Positions 24,262 to 33,598 of a stretch of DNA of 64,000 nt are shown piece after piece; the stretch's first letter is position 1; each line of letters starts with the position of its first letter. The stretch is from Acinetobacter dispersus (GTDB taxonomy: Bacteria; Pseudomonadota; Gammaproteobacteria; Pseudomonadales; Moraxellaceae). The notes under the pieces were generated by a model. The model saw only the letters and a program-made list of their open reading frames with translations. It was not told the origin of the DNA and made no database searches. The translations under genes were made by a program, and so were the position numbers. The DNA lies in contig NZ_CP041970.1 of the NCBI RefSeq assembly GCF_009884975.1, positions 1,116,001 through 1,180,000 on the forward strand, written 5' to 3'.

Positions 24262-25773
24262 CTAAAACTTTTCCCGTATCCACCCATATGCCGCAGCGAA
24301 GGGTAAAGCTGTTCTGGCTAAATAAGGAACATGCCAAAGCCCACCATGATTAGCATTTTCCATAATGAGCTCCAGAGGGTGATCCAATGACTTTTCTGGA
24401 TTGGTTGCGCTATCAGGATTGTTTAAGTCATGTACCCAAAGGGCCGCCATAATGGCATTGGTAGTTTCAGGGCTAAAGGTTTCGACCTTAAACAAATCAG
24501 CTCCTGAGAATGCTGCTTTAAGGATTGGATTTTTCACAACAGAATGGGTCGTGGTTGAAGGGGCGATATTAATCACCGTCTTTTGACCTCGTGCACGTGT
24601 ACTGATAGCAAACCACTGTTGTAGTCGCTTAGCCAATGCATAATTTGGCCCTTGTTCAATCACCATACAATCAGAAATACCGTACTGTTGACCATTATCT
24701 GATTCAATCAGCTGCTTAATATTGGATTTGAAAAAATTGGATAAGGAAATATTGTGAATAGATCGGGTCAGTAACTTTTCTAAAATAGGACGTTGTTCAA
24801 TTTTTTGTTGTATCGATTGCACCACAGCTTTAGGAATCGCATAGATATCTGTAGGCGTGAGCATGAACATAATGCTGCTGTCTGATTTTTGGCGACTTAC
24901 TTGCTCCATGATGCTAATCATGGCGATCGAAACACGCACATGTTTTTCACCGTCTAAATATGCAATACCCGCTAAATCTAAAGTTTCAGCAAAAGTATTT
25001 AGCCAATTTGCAATCTCGGGTGTTTGAGTCAATAAATTCGCACCGAGCTGCTTTTCACCATTTGCCAAAGTGATTTGTGGCGCGATTAATGTGGCATTTC
25101 CTTGCTGAATGGTTTCAGTAATTTTGTCCCAGATTTTAGGTTGAGGTAGATCAATGGCAATAATATTGGCACGCCATTTTGCCAGCCAGCTAAGTGGGCC
25201 TGCTTCAGATGCAGCACCGAATAGCACCATAGTCCGTGTAGATAGATCAAACCATTCTGGATGAGCTTGTAGCAACCGCAATGCTTTTGCGTGGCTAGGC
25301 TCAATAATTCGTTGTGTTTCCCAACGATCGATTTGATCCAATAATGCTTGTCCCTGTAATTTTTTGCCATCAAAAGGAATGAACCATGGCTCAACAGTTG
25401 AAGGACCAGAACCTTTTAACACATAGTTTTCAAAAGGCTGATCAGTAATATTTAGCATCGCCTGTTCTAAAGAAGACTGTTGTGTCTCTCGATTGAATCT
25501 AAAAAGCTCTTTCGCGCTAGCTAATCCGTTTTGGGCAATCAATAAAGGGTGATGTACCGATGTAATTCCAGATTTAACCAGCTCTTCAAAGTAAATTGGA
25601 TATTTCTTTCTCCAATTTTTTTCAGCCCTAAGTTGAGATGCATACGGAGAATCCACACTTTTAAGTGCGGCATATAAAATTTTCTTTGCTGTGTCCGTGG
25701 TACTAGGCTTATTTTTGCCAGATTTAATGGGGAATTGTATTCCATCAATTTTAGACTGTGATTTATTGCTCAA
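24262..25773 (-). CDS. Unrecognised 503-residue protein with a Rossmann-like segment
   Basis: A soluble-looking protein with no signal peptide. The N-terminal 100 residues are Lys-rich and helical (TTDTAKKILYAALKSVDSP, RAEKNWRKKYPIYFEELVKSG). Around residues 180-215 RTMVLFGAASEAGPLSWLAKW followed by ANIIAIDLPQPKIWDKI resembles a dinucleotide-binding beta-alpha-beta unit with G-A-A-S-E-A-G in place of GxxGxxG. The C-terminal part (about 440-503) has ELIMENANHGGLWHVPYLAR and a hydrophobic helix. I cannot assign a family. An oxidoreductase of SDR-like ancestry is the best guess. A hairpin follows and no operon partner is seen. Confidence 0.55.
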   Translation of the reverse strand: MSNKSQSKIDGIQFPIKSGKNKPSTTDTAKKILYAALKSVDSPYASQLRAEKNWRKKYPIYFEELVKSGITSVHHPLLIAQNGLASAKELFRFNRETQQSSLEQAMLNITDQPFENYVLKGSGPSTVEPWFIPFDGKKLQGQALLDQIDRWETQRIIEPSHAKALRLLQAHPEWFDLSTRTMVLFGAASEAGPLSWLAKWRANIIAIDLPQPKIWDKITETIQQGNATLIAPQITLANGEKQLGANLLTQTPEIANWLNTFAETLDLAGIAYLDGEKHVRVSIAMISIMEQVSRQKSDSSIMFMLTPTDIYAIPKAVVQSIQQKIEQRPILEKLLTRSIHNISLSNFFKSNIKQLIESDNGQQYGISDCMVIEQGPNYALAKRLQQWFAISTRARGQKTVINIAPSTTTHSVVKNPILKAAFSGADLFKVETFSPETTNAIMAALWVHDLNNPDSATNPEKSLDHPLELIMENANHGGLWHVPYLARTALPFAAAYGWIREKF

Positions 25774-26113
25774 TTCATTGCTCCCATTTTCTGAATCAAA
25801 AATTCAAAAACTAGCGTGGCTCTATGCTTTATTTAGTTTAAATTTCAGGATAAAGCGAAACAATGAAATACAAAATAGCGAAAAAACTGCAATTTTTAAT
25901 GTTTTTAATATTCGGAGTAGGATATCAAAAAATGAGATAAATTATAAAAAACTAATAAATACAATTAACTATATTCTGTTTTTAGCTTTTCTTCCAATTC
26001 CTTAGATAGGTAAAATATTACTTCATGCACACTTAAGTTGTGTTAAACAAGCGTTATCACTCGCGTAATAATGTCCATATAATTTTAATTATTTAGCAGC
26101 TAAAAGCTTAAAA
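25774..26113. other. AT-rich gap without recognised gene
   Basis: About 340 bases upstream of the 503-residue gene and downstream of the minus-strand LysR gene. It is very AT-rich; the open frames here are short and overlap the N-terminus of the neighbouring gene. I see no RNA gene or clear operator; it presumably holds the promoter of the minus-strand gene. Confidence 0.4.
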
Positions 26114-27010
26114 TCAGTTTAAAGGATGATCCTTAAATAGTTGGACAATCCATTCAATAAAGACTTTTTGTCGTGGTGAAACCAGTGTCTTTGAAGGGTA
26201 GAGCAGAGAAACAGGCAGTGATGGCACAGCATAATTTTCAAGAATTTGACATAACGTTCCTTGCTTTAACTCTGGCGCTTGAGCGTATTGCGGGACTTGA
26301 ATAATACCAAAATGCTGTTTAGCTGCTGAGGTATACGTATGTGCTCCATTAACTTGAATCATATAAGGCAAATCATATAATTCGGTTTGCTGTTGAACGA
26401 TGAACTCAAGTGGTAATGGTTTCTGTCGAGCTGTTGAGTAGAAGCCAATCATGAAATGATCTTTGAGCTCTGATAAAAATTGTGGTGTGCCATATTTTTC
26501 TAAATATTCTGGGCTTGCCAAGGTAATTTGTTGAATATCTCCAAGATGCCTGACAATTAAATCACTGTTGTTGAGATGTCCAATACGAATCACGCAATCA
26601 ATTCCTTCTTTTATCACATCGACATAACGGTCGCTTTCAGTCAGTTGCAACTGTATTTGAGGAAACTCACTGAGGAATTCATGCAGTTTGGGGATAATAA
26701 AATAGCTGGCAAAAATACCATGTACTTCTATTTTTAACGTTCCATGGGGTTTTGCATGTAGAAAATCATGATCCGATTCATTGATATAAGCGAGGATGTA
26801 TTTACACCGCTCATAGTAAATTTCCCCTTCATCCGTGAGTCTAACCTGACGCGTGGTTCGAAATAACAAACGGGTATTCAACTGAATTTCTAATTGTTTA
26901 ATGGCATCAGTTAAGGTAGAGCGAGGTAAATTCAGAATTTGAGCTGCCTTGGTAAAACTCTTCTGTTCTACAACCTGTATAAAAGCAGACATCGCATTTA
27001 ATTTATCCAT
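26114..27010 (-). CDS. LysR family transcriptional regulator
   Basis: ATG at 27008-27010 gives MDKLNAMSAFIQVVEQKSFT, the standard LysR start (298 residues), rather than a 29-residue extension into the promoter region. The helix-turn-helix reads KAAQILNLPRSTLTDAIKQLE and a CrgA-type effector domain follows (GTLKIEVHGIFASYFIIPKL). It is divergent from an SDR gene, its most likely target. Confidence 0.87.
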   Translation of the reverse strand: MDKLNAMSAFIQVVEQKSFTKAAQILNLPRSTLTDAIKQLEIQLNTRLLFRTTRQVRLTDEGEIYYERCKYILAYINESDHDFLHAKPHGTLKIEVHGIFASYFIIPKLHEFLSEFPQIQLQLTESDRYVDVIKEGIDCVIRIGHLNNSDLIVRHLGDIQQITLASPEYLEKYGTPQFLSELKDHFMIGFYSTARQKPLPLEFIVQQQTELYDLPYMIQVNGAHTYTSAAKQHFGIIQVPQYAQAPELKQGTLCQILENYAVPSLPVSLLYPSKTLVSPRQKVFIEWIVQLFKDHPLN

Positions 27011-27134
27011 CACGCTTGCATCCTTTGTTCGGTTTATTCGGATAAAGATGTCAGAATTAGCTAGATTATCCAGACATATCTGAACAGTACCATACAACTC
27101 ACTAGATGCTAAATTTCATTCAATGAGGCCATAA

Positions 27135-27887
27135 ATGAGTACAACAGTTCATGCAAATCAGAAAAAAGTGATTTTAATTACCGGTGCTTCTCGAGGGATT
27201 GGTGCGTTTACTGCAAACCTATTAGCGCAGCAGGGTCATACCATCATCGTTAATTATGCCAATAATGATCAAGAGGCCAATGCTGTAGTCACAAAGATCC
27301 TAGCATTTGATGGAACAGCATCTTGCTTTAAAGCAAATATCAGTCAATCAAATGAAGTGACAAGACTATTTGATTATGCAGTTCAAACTTATGGACGAGT
27401 AGATGTATTGATTAATAATGCAGGAATTATGCAATTAAATAGAATTGAGCAGATTGATGATGAAAGCATTGACCAAATTTTGGCAATCAATCTTAAAGGT
27501 CCTGTATATGCCATGCGAGAAGCTGCTAAGCGACTGACTCATGGCGGTAAAATTATTAATTTATCCAGTAGTGTTGTTGGAATGAAACTTGAAGGCTACG
27601 GTATGTATACCGCTTCAAAAGCAGCAATTGAATCATTAACGGCTATTCTAGCCAAAGAGTTAAGGGGTAAAAATATTACCGTGAATGCAATTGCACCTGG
27701 ACCGACGGTAACAGAACTTTTTCTTGAAGGTAAAAGTGATAAGTTGCTTGCTCAACTGAGTAAAGCCGCGCCGTTAGAACGTCTAGGTCGCGTAGAAGAT
27801 ATTGCTGCAGTTTTGGATTTTGCGGTCAACGAAGGAAGTAACTGGGTGAATGCCCAAGTGCTTCGAGTAAATGGTGGGATTATATAA
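27135..27887 (+). CDS. Short-chain dehydrogenase/reductase (FabG-like)
   Basis: 250 residues with the complete classical SDR set: cofactor loop TGASRGIG (16-23), NNAG (94-97), catalytic Ser near 144-146 (INLSSSVVG), Y158-xxx-K162 (YTASK) and PG motif (IAPGPTVTELF). The YANN motif after beta-2 suggests NADP(H). The reaction is an unspecified ketone/alcohol redox step. It is transcribed divergently from the LysR gene at 26114-27010. Confidence 0.88.
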   Translation: MSTTVHANQKKVILITGASRGIGAFTANLLAQQGHTIIVNYANNDQEANAVVTKILAFDGTASCFKANISQSNEVTRLFDYAVQTYGRVDVLINNAGIMQLNRIEQIDDESIDQILAINLKGPVYAMREAAKRLTHGGKIINLSSSVVGMKLEGYGMYTASKAAIESLTAILAKELRGKNITVNAIAPGPTVTELFLEGKSDKLLAQLSKAAPLERLGRVEDIAAVLDFAVNEGSNWVNAQVLRVNGGII

Positions 27888-27899
27888 ATTGAATTCATT

Positions 27900-27931
27900 T
27901 AGCCGAAACTTAATGCTCTTATGCTTCGGCT
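27900..27931 (+). terminator. Hairpin after the SDR gene
   Basis: TAGCCGAA and TTCGGCTA pair perfectly around a 16-base loop, followed by AAATTATTT. Confidence 0.5.
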
Positions 27932-28240
27932 AAATTATTTATTAGATGTATAAATCCATCAATAGACGGAAGAATGGCGGCTAATCCATTATTTTAGAAG
28001 CAACAATAGCAGAGCTAGCTGCAATATTTATAGGAAAAAGAACAAGACAAGGCTCGAGTTAAAGAGCACTTCTCAAAATATAAAATAATGAAATGATACA
28101 ATGCCTTTCCACAATGATGGGTTTAACTAAAAATATCGCAGATATGTTGCAGAAATGCTTGTTCAATCTGTGAAAATTGGGAATACTCAAGCCCGTAAAA
28201 TTCGGGCTGTAAAATTATCTTTTGGGGTTAGGCAACTATT
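27932..28240. other. Intergenic stretch before the siderophore receptor
   Basis: About 310 bases with no intact gene. A short hairpin AGCCCG/CGGGCT at 28190-28208 lies 33 bases before the receptor start. No Fur box resembling the other two could be found here, which is unusual for a siderophore receptor. Confidence 0.4.
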
Positions 28241-30427
28241 GTGAAAACGTATCCATTTTCTCGTTTACAAAAAGCATTACTGGCGGTTGGTTCATTTTCA
28301 TATCTAGGACTAAGTCCTGCCTTTTTACATGCTGAGGAACCTCAAAGGCTTGAAACAATCACTGTAACCGCTGAAACCATACCAACGATCTATTATCAAC
28401 CAAAAGTAAACTTATCGGGTTTTACACAACAACAGCTTGCTGAAATTCCAGCATCAATCAGCACAGTAACTGCGGCACGGATTGCAGATCAACATGCTAA
28501 AACATTAACAGACATTATCAAGAATGATGCAGCGGCAGGCGATGGCTATGCGCCAATTGGTTATTACCCAAATATTGTCATGCGTGGTTTTGCCTTAAAT
28601 TTGGGCTCTAGTTATTTACTGAATGGTAACTTGCTGCGCGGTGAGCAAAATGTTGCGCTTGAAAACAAAGAACAAGTTGAAATTTTAAAAGGTATCAGCG
28701 CAATTCAAAGTGGTATGTCTACTCCGGGTGGTGTCGTCAACTATGTAAGCAAGCGACCAAAAGATATTCGTTCACTGACGCTTGAAGTAGACAGTCATGG
28801 TGGTAATCGCGTAGCAACCGACCTTGGCGGTTTATTTGGTGAAGATCAGCAGTATGGCTATCGTATCAATCTGGCCAATGAAGAAATCCATCCCTATGTT
28901 GAACATGCAGATGGAAAACGTTTGTTTGGTTCTTTGGCTTTAGATTGGAAAATTTCAGACCGCTCAAAACTAGAGTTTGATCTCGAGTCTCAACGTCAAC
29001 GCCAACGATCAGTACCGGGTTACCAGTTACTAGATGGTAAAACTGTGCCTACAGGTGTTGACTGGAATCGTTTGCTTGGTTATCAAAGCTGGAGCAAACC
29101 CGTCACCAATGAAAGCCTAAATGCAGGCTTAAAATATACCTATCAAATCAATAATAACTGGGCGACCAATCTCAGCGCTTCTCAAAGTCGGGTCGTGGTC
29201 GATGATTATTCTTCATTCGCATGGGGCTGTTATACAGATGCATGTCAAACCAAAGGGAGTACTTTTGACGAAAATGGTAACTACGATATTTATGACTATA
29301 TAAATCCTGACGATAGCTATTTAACCAACCAATTTAAAGCTGGACTAAATGGCACATTTAATACAGGAGCTTGGCAGCATAAGCTCAGTTTAGAATTATC
29401 ACATAGCTACAAACGTCATGCGCAATATGATGCTATATTCCGAGACCCTGAATTAACAGGAAATATTTATAATGATCCTAAAGCATATACACCAAGTGAA
29501 AAAGCTTTAGGCAATCATTACACATCATTAAAGAGCCAACAAACGGCCTTAAATTTACTCGACCAAATTGATTTTAATCACGAATGGTCAGTTATTGCTG
29601 GTGGGAAATTACTGCATTTAAATGAAGATGCTTATGATGCTGAAGGGCATAAAATTAGAGATACTAATTTTAATCGCTTCTTGCCACAGTTTGCATTGAT
29701 GTATCAACCTTGGGAACTTACGCATGTGTATGCGTCTTACGCCAAAGGTTTGAGCGATGGAACTCAAGCACCTGCTTATGCTACAGGCAATCCTGATAAA
29801 GGGATTGAAGGCAATGCTTATGCAACTCTGGCTCCGTTGCATTCAACTCAGTATGAAATAGGGATTAAACAGCAGTGGAAAAATTTACTTTTCACGGCAG
29901 CCGTATTTGATTTAAAACAAGACAACCAATATACCAATTCAGATAATTACTATCTTACAGATGGCAAGCGACATAATCTTGGCTTAGAGCTTGGGGCACA
30001 GGGTCGTTTAGGACAAAGTTTAGATATTACATCGACTTTAGCCCTCATACGTTCACGTTTAAAAGATATACAGGTTAACGAATATCAAGGTCATCAAACT
30101 CAAAATACACCTGCTGTGCGTTTTGCGAGTTATCTGTCTTACCAACTTCCACAAGTTGATGGCTTACGTTTATTGGGGGGGATGCAATACAGCAGTAGTA
30201 AATATGCAGAGAAAACAGGCACCGTGAAAGTGTCTGGTTATACTGTATTTAATGTAGGTACGGCGTATAATTTCCGTGCTAATGGTTATGATAATACACT
30301 CAGACTGAACGTAGATAACTTATTTAATAAAAAATACTGGCGAGATGTTGGTAATTTTGCTGGGGATGATTACTTATTTCTTGGTGCACCTCGCACAGCA
30401 CAGTTTTCATGGAGCGTTAATTTCTAA
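28241..30427 (+). CDS. TonB-dependent siderophore receptor
   Basis: 728 residues from a GTG start preceded by GGGGTTAGG. The signal peptide ends AFLHA; the TonB box is ETITVTAE. The plug domain carries the siderophore-receptor signature (LTDIIKNDAAAGDGYAPIGYYPNIVMRGFALN, VEILKGISAIQSGMSTPGGVVNYVSKRP), and a 22-strand barrel ends in TAQFSWSVNF. It lacks an STN domain, so it is a plain transporter. It resembles ferrichrome/catecholate-type receptors; the ligand is not predicted. It is monocistronic with a good terminator. The SIP reductase 4 kb away may serve the same pathway. Confidence 0.9.
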   Translation: MKTYPFSRLQKALLAVGSFSYLGLSPAFLHAEEPQRLETITVTAETIPTIYYQPKVNLSGFTQQQLAEIPASISTVTAARIADQHAKTLTDIIKNDAAAGDGYAPIGYYPNIVMRGFALNLGSSYLLNGNLLRGEQNVALENKEQVEILKGISAIQSGMSTPGGVVNYVSKRPKDIRSLTLEVDSHGGNRVATDLGGLFGEDQQYGYRINLANEEIHPYVEHADGKRLFGSLALDWKISDRSKLEFDLESQRQRQRSVPGYQLLDGKTVPTGVDWNRLLGYQSWSKPVTNESLNAGLKYTYQINNNWATNLSASQSRVVVDDYSSFAWGCYTDACQTKGSTFDENGNYDIYDYINPDDSYLTNQFKAGLNGTFNTGAWQHKLSLELSHSYKRHAQYDAIFRDPELTGNIYNDPKAYTPSEKALGNHYTSLKSQQTALNLLDQIDFNHEWSVIAGGKLLHLNEDAYDAEGHKIRDTNFNRFLPQFALMYQPWELTHVYASYAKGLSDGTQAPAYATGNPDKGIEGNAYATLAPLHSTQYEIGIKQQWKNLLFTAAVFDLKQDNQYTNSDNYYLTDGKRHNLGLELGAQGRLGQSLDITSTLALIRSRLKDIQVNEYQGHQTQNTPAVRFASYLSYQLPQVDGLRLLGGMQYSSSKYAEKTGTVKVSGYTVFNVGTAYNFRANGYDNTLRLNVDNLFNKKYWRDVGNFAGDDYLFLGAPRTAQFSWSVNF

Positions 30428-30483
30428 CTTACTATAAAATATAGACATTCTCTTTATCTATTAAAGATAAACCGAATATTTTG

Positions 30484-30515
30484 AAAAGACCAGTTAAGCT
30501 ATTAGCTGGTCTTTT
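30484..30515 (+). terminator. Terminator of the siderophore receptor gene
   Basis: AAAAGACCAG and CTGGTCTTTT pair around a 12-base loop, followed by TTCTTT. Confidence 0.85.
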
Positions 30516-30697
30516 TCTTTAATGCTATACAAAAATAATCTTTATCAGTGTTTCAATAAGTATGAAATATCACGTAAATTCAATATTTTTGTTTTATAAA
30601 TAGAACAATTCGTCTTAATAATACTGCTGTGTTCCTTTTCTTAATTTGCAATATTAATCCTGTGTTCAGAAAACATCGATAAACAAGGAAATTTAAT

Positions 30698-31384
30698 ATG
30701 AGCCATTCAAATTTAGAACTATTGACTGCACAAAACTGCCAAATTATTTTTATCGACCATCAGCCGCAAATGGCATTCGGCGTACAGTCGATTGATCGCC
30801 AAGTACTAAAAAACAATACAGTCGGTTTAGCAAAGGCCGCTAAAGTTTTTAATATTCCAAGCATCATTACGACTGTTGAAACAGAAAGCTTTTCAGGCCA
30901 TACCTATCCCGAACTCTTAGATGTATTTCCTCAAGCACCATTATTAGAACGTACTTCAATGAACTCTTGGGATGATCAGAAAGTGCGTGATGCCTTAGCA
31001 AATAATAAACGCAAAAAAGTAATTGTTTCAGGCTTATGGACAGAGGTATGTAATAACTCATTTGCTTTAAGTGCGATGCTCGAAGGCGGTTATGAAATTT
31101 ACATGGTTGCAGATGCTTCGGGCGGAACCAGCAAAGAAGCACATGACTATGCAATGCAACGAATGATCCAAGCGGGTGTCATTCCAGTGACATGGCAACA
31201 AGTTTTACTTGAATGGCAACGTGATTGGGCAAAACGTGATACTTACAATGCAGTAATGGATATTGTTCGGGAACATTCAGGTGCTTATGGCATGGGTGTC
31301 GACTATGCATATACCATGGTACATAAAGCAGCAGAACGGACCACTTCACCACACGAAGTATTGGCACCGATTGCAGCGAAATAA
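30698..31384 (+). CDS. Isochorismatase-family hydrolase (YcaC-like)
   Basis: A 228-residue cysteine hydrolase. D20 (FIDHQPQM) and C118 (SGLWTEVCNNSFALSAMLEG) are the catalytic Asp and Cys, and R85 in ERTSMNSW stands about where the family Lys is expected. The family acts on small amides or imidic substrates; the true substrate is unknown. It lies 78 bases upstream of the YtcJ-like amidohydrolase in the same direction, a pairing that suggests a joint amide-hydrolysing pathway. Confidence 0.85.
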   Translation: MSHSNLELLTAQNCQIIFIDHQPQMAFGVQSIDRQVLKNNTVGLAKAAKVFNIPSIITTVETESFSGHTYPELLDVFPQAPLLERTSMNSWDDQKVRDALANNKRKKVIVSGLWTEVCNNSFALSAMLEGGYEIYMVADASGGTSKEAHDYAMQRMIQAGVIPVTWQQVLLEWQRDWAKRDTYNAVMDIVREHSGAYGMGVDYAYTMVHKAAERTTSPHEVLAPIAAK

Positions 31385-31462
31385 TTAAAAATTGTGGAGG
31401 AATGATATGCCTCCACGACCTAAAACTGAAAATAATAAGGCTAGGCTCGGAGGGAATGACGG

Positions 31463-33337
31463 ATGTCAGACGTTCAATTGATTTTAAGAAATGCCAAAAT
31501 AACCACCCTTGATGAACAGAGTTCAGAAGCGCAAGCGATTGCAATTGCTGATGGAAAAGTTGTAAAAACGGGCAGTGATGATGACATCATGCGCTTATCA
31601 AACAGTACAACCAAAGTGATTGATTTAAATGGCCGTCGAGTAATTCCAGGTTTAAATGATAGCCACTTGCATATTATTAGAGGTGGTTTGAACTACAACA
31701 TGGAGTTGCGTTGGGAAGGTGTTCCTTCACTTTCAGATGCATTAAGACTGTTAAAAGAGCAAGCAGAGAATACACCAGCACCACAATGGGTTAGAGTCGT
31801 GGGCGGTTGGACTGAATTTCAGTTTGTGGAAAAAAGAATGCCAACACTGGAAGAGTTGAATCGAGCAGCGCCAGATACCCCCGTATTTGTCTTACATCTT
31901 TATGCCAGCGCGATGTTGAATCGCGCAGCACTTGATGTGCTGGGCTTTAATAAAGATACACCAGACCCACCAGGTGGAAAGATTGAGAGAAATGAGAGGG
32001 GTGAGCCGACAGGACTACTTCTCGCGACACCATCCGCAATGATTCTCTATTCTACTTTAGGAAAGGCACCAAAACTGCCGCTTGAAGATCAGGTCAATTC
32101 TACACGTCATTTTATGCGTGAACTCAATCGTTTAGGCATTACCTCCGCAATTGATGCGGGAGGTGGTGGTCAAAATTATCCTGATGATTATGAGGTGATT
32201 CAGTCTCTGCATAATCATGATCAAATGACAGTTCGGATTGCTTATAACCTATTTGCGCAAAAAGCAGGAGAAGAACTTGATGATTATAAAAAATGGACGG
32301 AGATGATATTCCCTGGTGATGGCGATGAATTACTGAAGGTAAATGGCGCAGGGGAAAATCTGACATGGTCAGCTGGAGACTTTGAAAATTTCTATGAACC
32401 ACGACCAGATTTACCAGAAAATATGGAAGCTGAGCTAGAAAGCATTGTTGAGTTGTTGGCTGAAAAGAAATGGCCATTCCGCATTCACGCCACCTATGAT
32501 GAAAGTATTAATCGCTTATTGAATGTCTTCGAACGCGTCAATGGTAGACAGCCTTTTGCGACGCGTTTCATTATCGACCATGCTGAAACTGTTTCAGATC
32601 GAAATATTGAGCGGATTGGTGCTTTGGGTGGGGGTATTGCGATTCAACATCGTATGGCCTATCAAGGAGAGATCTTTGTTCAGCGTTATGGTTTGGACGC
32701 TGCAAAATCGACTCCACCTGTGAAAAGAATGCTGGAGTTAGGCGTGCCTGTTGGTGCAGGTACCGATGCTACACGTGTTGCTTCATATAATCCGTGGGTC
32801 TGTTTAAGTTGGTTAAGTACAGGCAAAACAGTGGGTGGTTTACCACTTTATGATGAACAAAATCTATTAGACAGAACAACAGCGTTAAAGCTCTGGACCA
32901 AAGGCTCTGCATGGTTCTCTGGAGAACATCAGCATAAAGGTGCGTTAAGTTCAGGTGAGCTTGCCGACCTGATAGTGCTTTCAGATGACTACTTTGCTGT
33001 GGACGATAATGAAATTCAGTGGATTGAGTCTGTTCTGACAGTGATGAATGGCAAAATTGTCTATGCAGGGGCAGAATTTAAGAATCAAGATCCATCGATT
33101 CCACCAGCATCACCAGATTGGTCACCAGTCAAACGTTTTGGTGGGCAATGGCGACGGTCAGAAAATCGCAATGCACCTTCGTTATCACCGTTACAAAGTA
33201 GCTCGGCAGCGTGTGCGTGTTCTAGTAGCTGTGGTATGCATGGGCATAGCCATGCATGGATGCTGGATGTGCCCATTAATGACAAAGACAAAAAGTCTTT
33301 TTGGGGTGCATTGGGCTGTTCTTGTTTTGCTTTTTAA
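31463..33337 (+). CDS. YtcJ-like amidohydrolase with Cys/His-rich C-terminal tail
   Basis: A 624-residue metal-dependent hydrolase of the amidohydrolase_3 group. The first metal motif is H68-x-H70 (PGLNDSHLHIIRGG), later RIHATYDES and FIIDHAETVS carry further His ligands, and the C-terminal Asp is in VGAGTDATRV. After the conserved fold an unusual tail of about 45 residues contains C584, C586, C590, H593, H595, H597 and C619, C621 (CACSSSCGMHGHSHAW ... GCSCFAF), which looks like a metal or redox site. It has a good ribosome-binding site (CGGAGG). The substrate is unknown; neighbours are the isochorismatase-like hydrolase, XapX and DUF1275. Confidence 0.85.
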   Translation: MSDVQLILRNAKITTLDEQSSEAQAIAIADGKVVKTGSDDDIMRLSNSTTKVIDLNGRRVIPGLNDSHLHIIRGGLNYNMELRWEGVPSLSDALRLLKEQAENTPAPQWVRVVGGWTEFQFVEKRMPTLEELNRAAPDTPVFVLHLYASAMLNRAALDVLGFNKDTPDPPGGKIERNERGEPTGLLLATPSAMILYSTLGKAPKLPLEDQVNSTRHFMRELNRLGITSAIDAGGGGQNYPDDYEVIQSLHNHDQMTVRIAYNLFAQKAGEELDDYKKWTEMIFPGDGDELLKVNGAGENLTWSAGDFENFYEPRPDLPENMEAELESIVELLAEKKWPFRIHATYDESINRLLNVFERVNGRQPFATRFIIDHAETVSDRNIERIGALGGGIAIQHRMAYQGEIFVQRYGLDAAKSTPPVKRMLELGVPVGAGTDATRVASYNPWVCLSWLSTGKTVGGLPLYDEQNLLDRTTALKLWTKGSAWFSGEHQHKGALSSGELADLIVLSDDYFAVDDNEIQWIESVLTVMNGKIVYAGAEFKNQDPSIPPASPDWSPVKRFGGQWRRSENRNAPSLSPLQSSSAACACSSSCGMHGHSHAWMLDVPINDKDKKSFWGALGCSCFAF

Positions 33338-33351
33338 CTTGGATCCGCAGA

Positions 33352-33381
33352 TAGATTTCACTTTATTTTAAGTGAAATCTA
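33352..33381 (+). repeat. 12-bp perfect hairpin just before the XapX gene
   Basis: TAGATTTCACTT and AAGTGAAATCTA pair around a 6-base loop; the right arm ends in the ribosome-binding region AGGGA of the next gene. It could be an intercistronic processing or attenuation element. Confidence 0.5.
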
Positions 33382-33393
33382 GGGAAAAGCACG

Positions 33394-33558
33394 ATGAAAA
33401 TGTATTTGATCTCTTTAGCTGCTGGGCTTTTGGTCGGTGTCATATATTACTTGTTGAATGTTAAGTCACCAGCACCACCGTTAGTGGCATTGTGTGGCCT
33501 GTTAGGAATGGTGATCGGTGAACAATTACTTCCTGCGCTAAGAAATTTAATCAGTTGA
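33394..33558 (+). CDS. XapX-domain small membrane protein
   Basis: A 54-residue ORF preceded by AGGGA. MKMYLISLAAGLLVGVIYYL, then NVKSPAPPLVALCGLLGMVI and GEQ, is the XapX (DUF1427) signature with two membrane helices. The function is unknown in all cases I know. It is often encoded beside amidohydrolase and isochorismatase-like genes, as here. Confidence 0.85.
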   Translation: MKMYLISLAAGLLVGVIYYLLNVKSPAPPLVALCGLLGMVIGEQLLPALRNLIS

Positions 33559-33598
33559 AATTTAGCCGAATATAGGCTTGTTTTTTAGGAATTAGAAG

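Noticed and set aside
25691..26005. Plus-strand 104-codon frame in the gap before the minus-strand 503-residue gene
   Set aside because: It overlaps that gene's start antisense and has low-complexity composition.
27960..28070. Possible remnant of an amidase N-terminus (frame around ILEATIAELAA)
   Set aside because: Only about 20 residues look similar, with stops on both sides; too weak to annotate.
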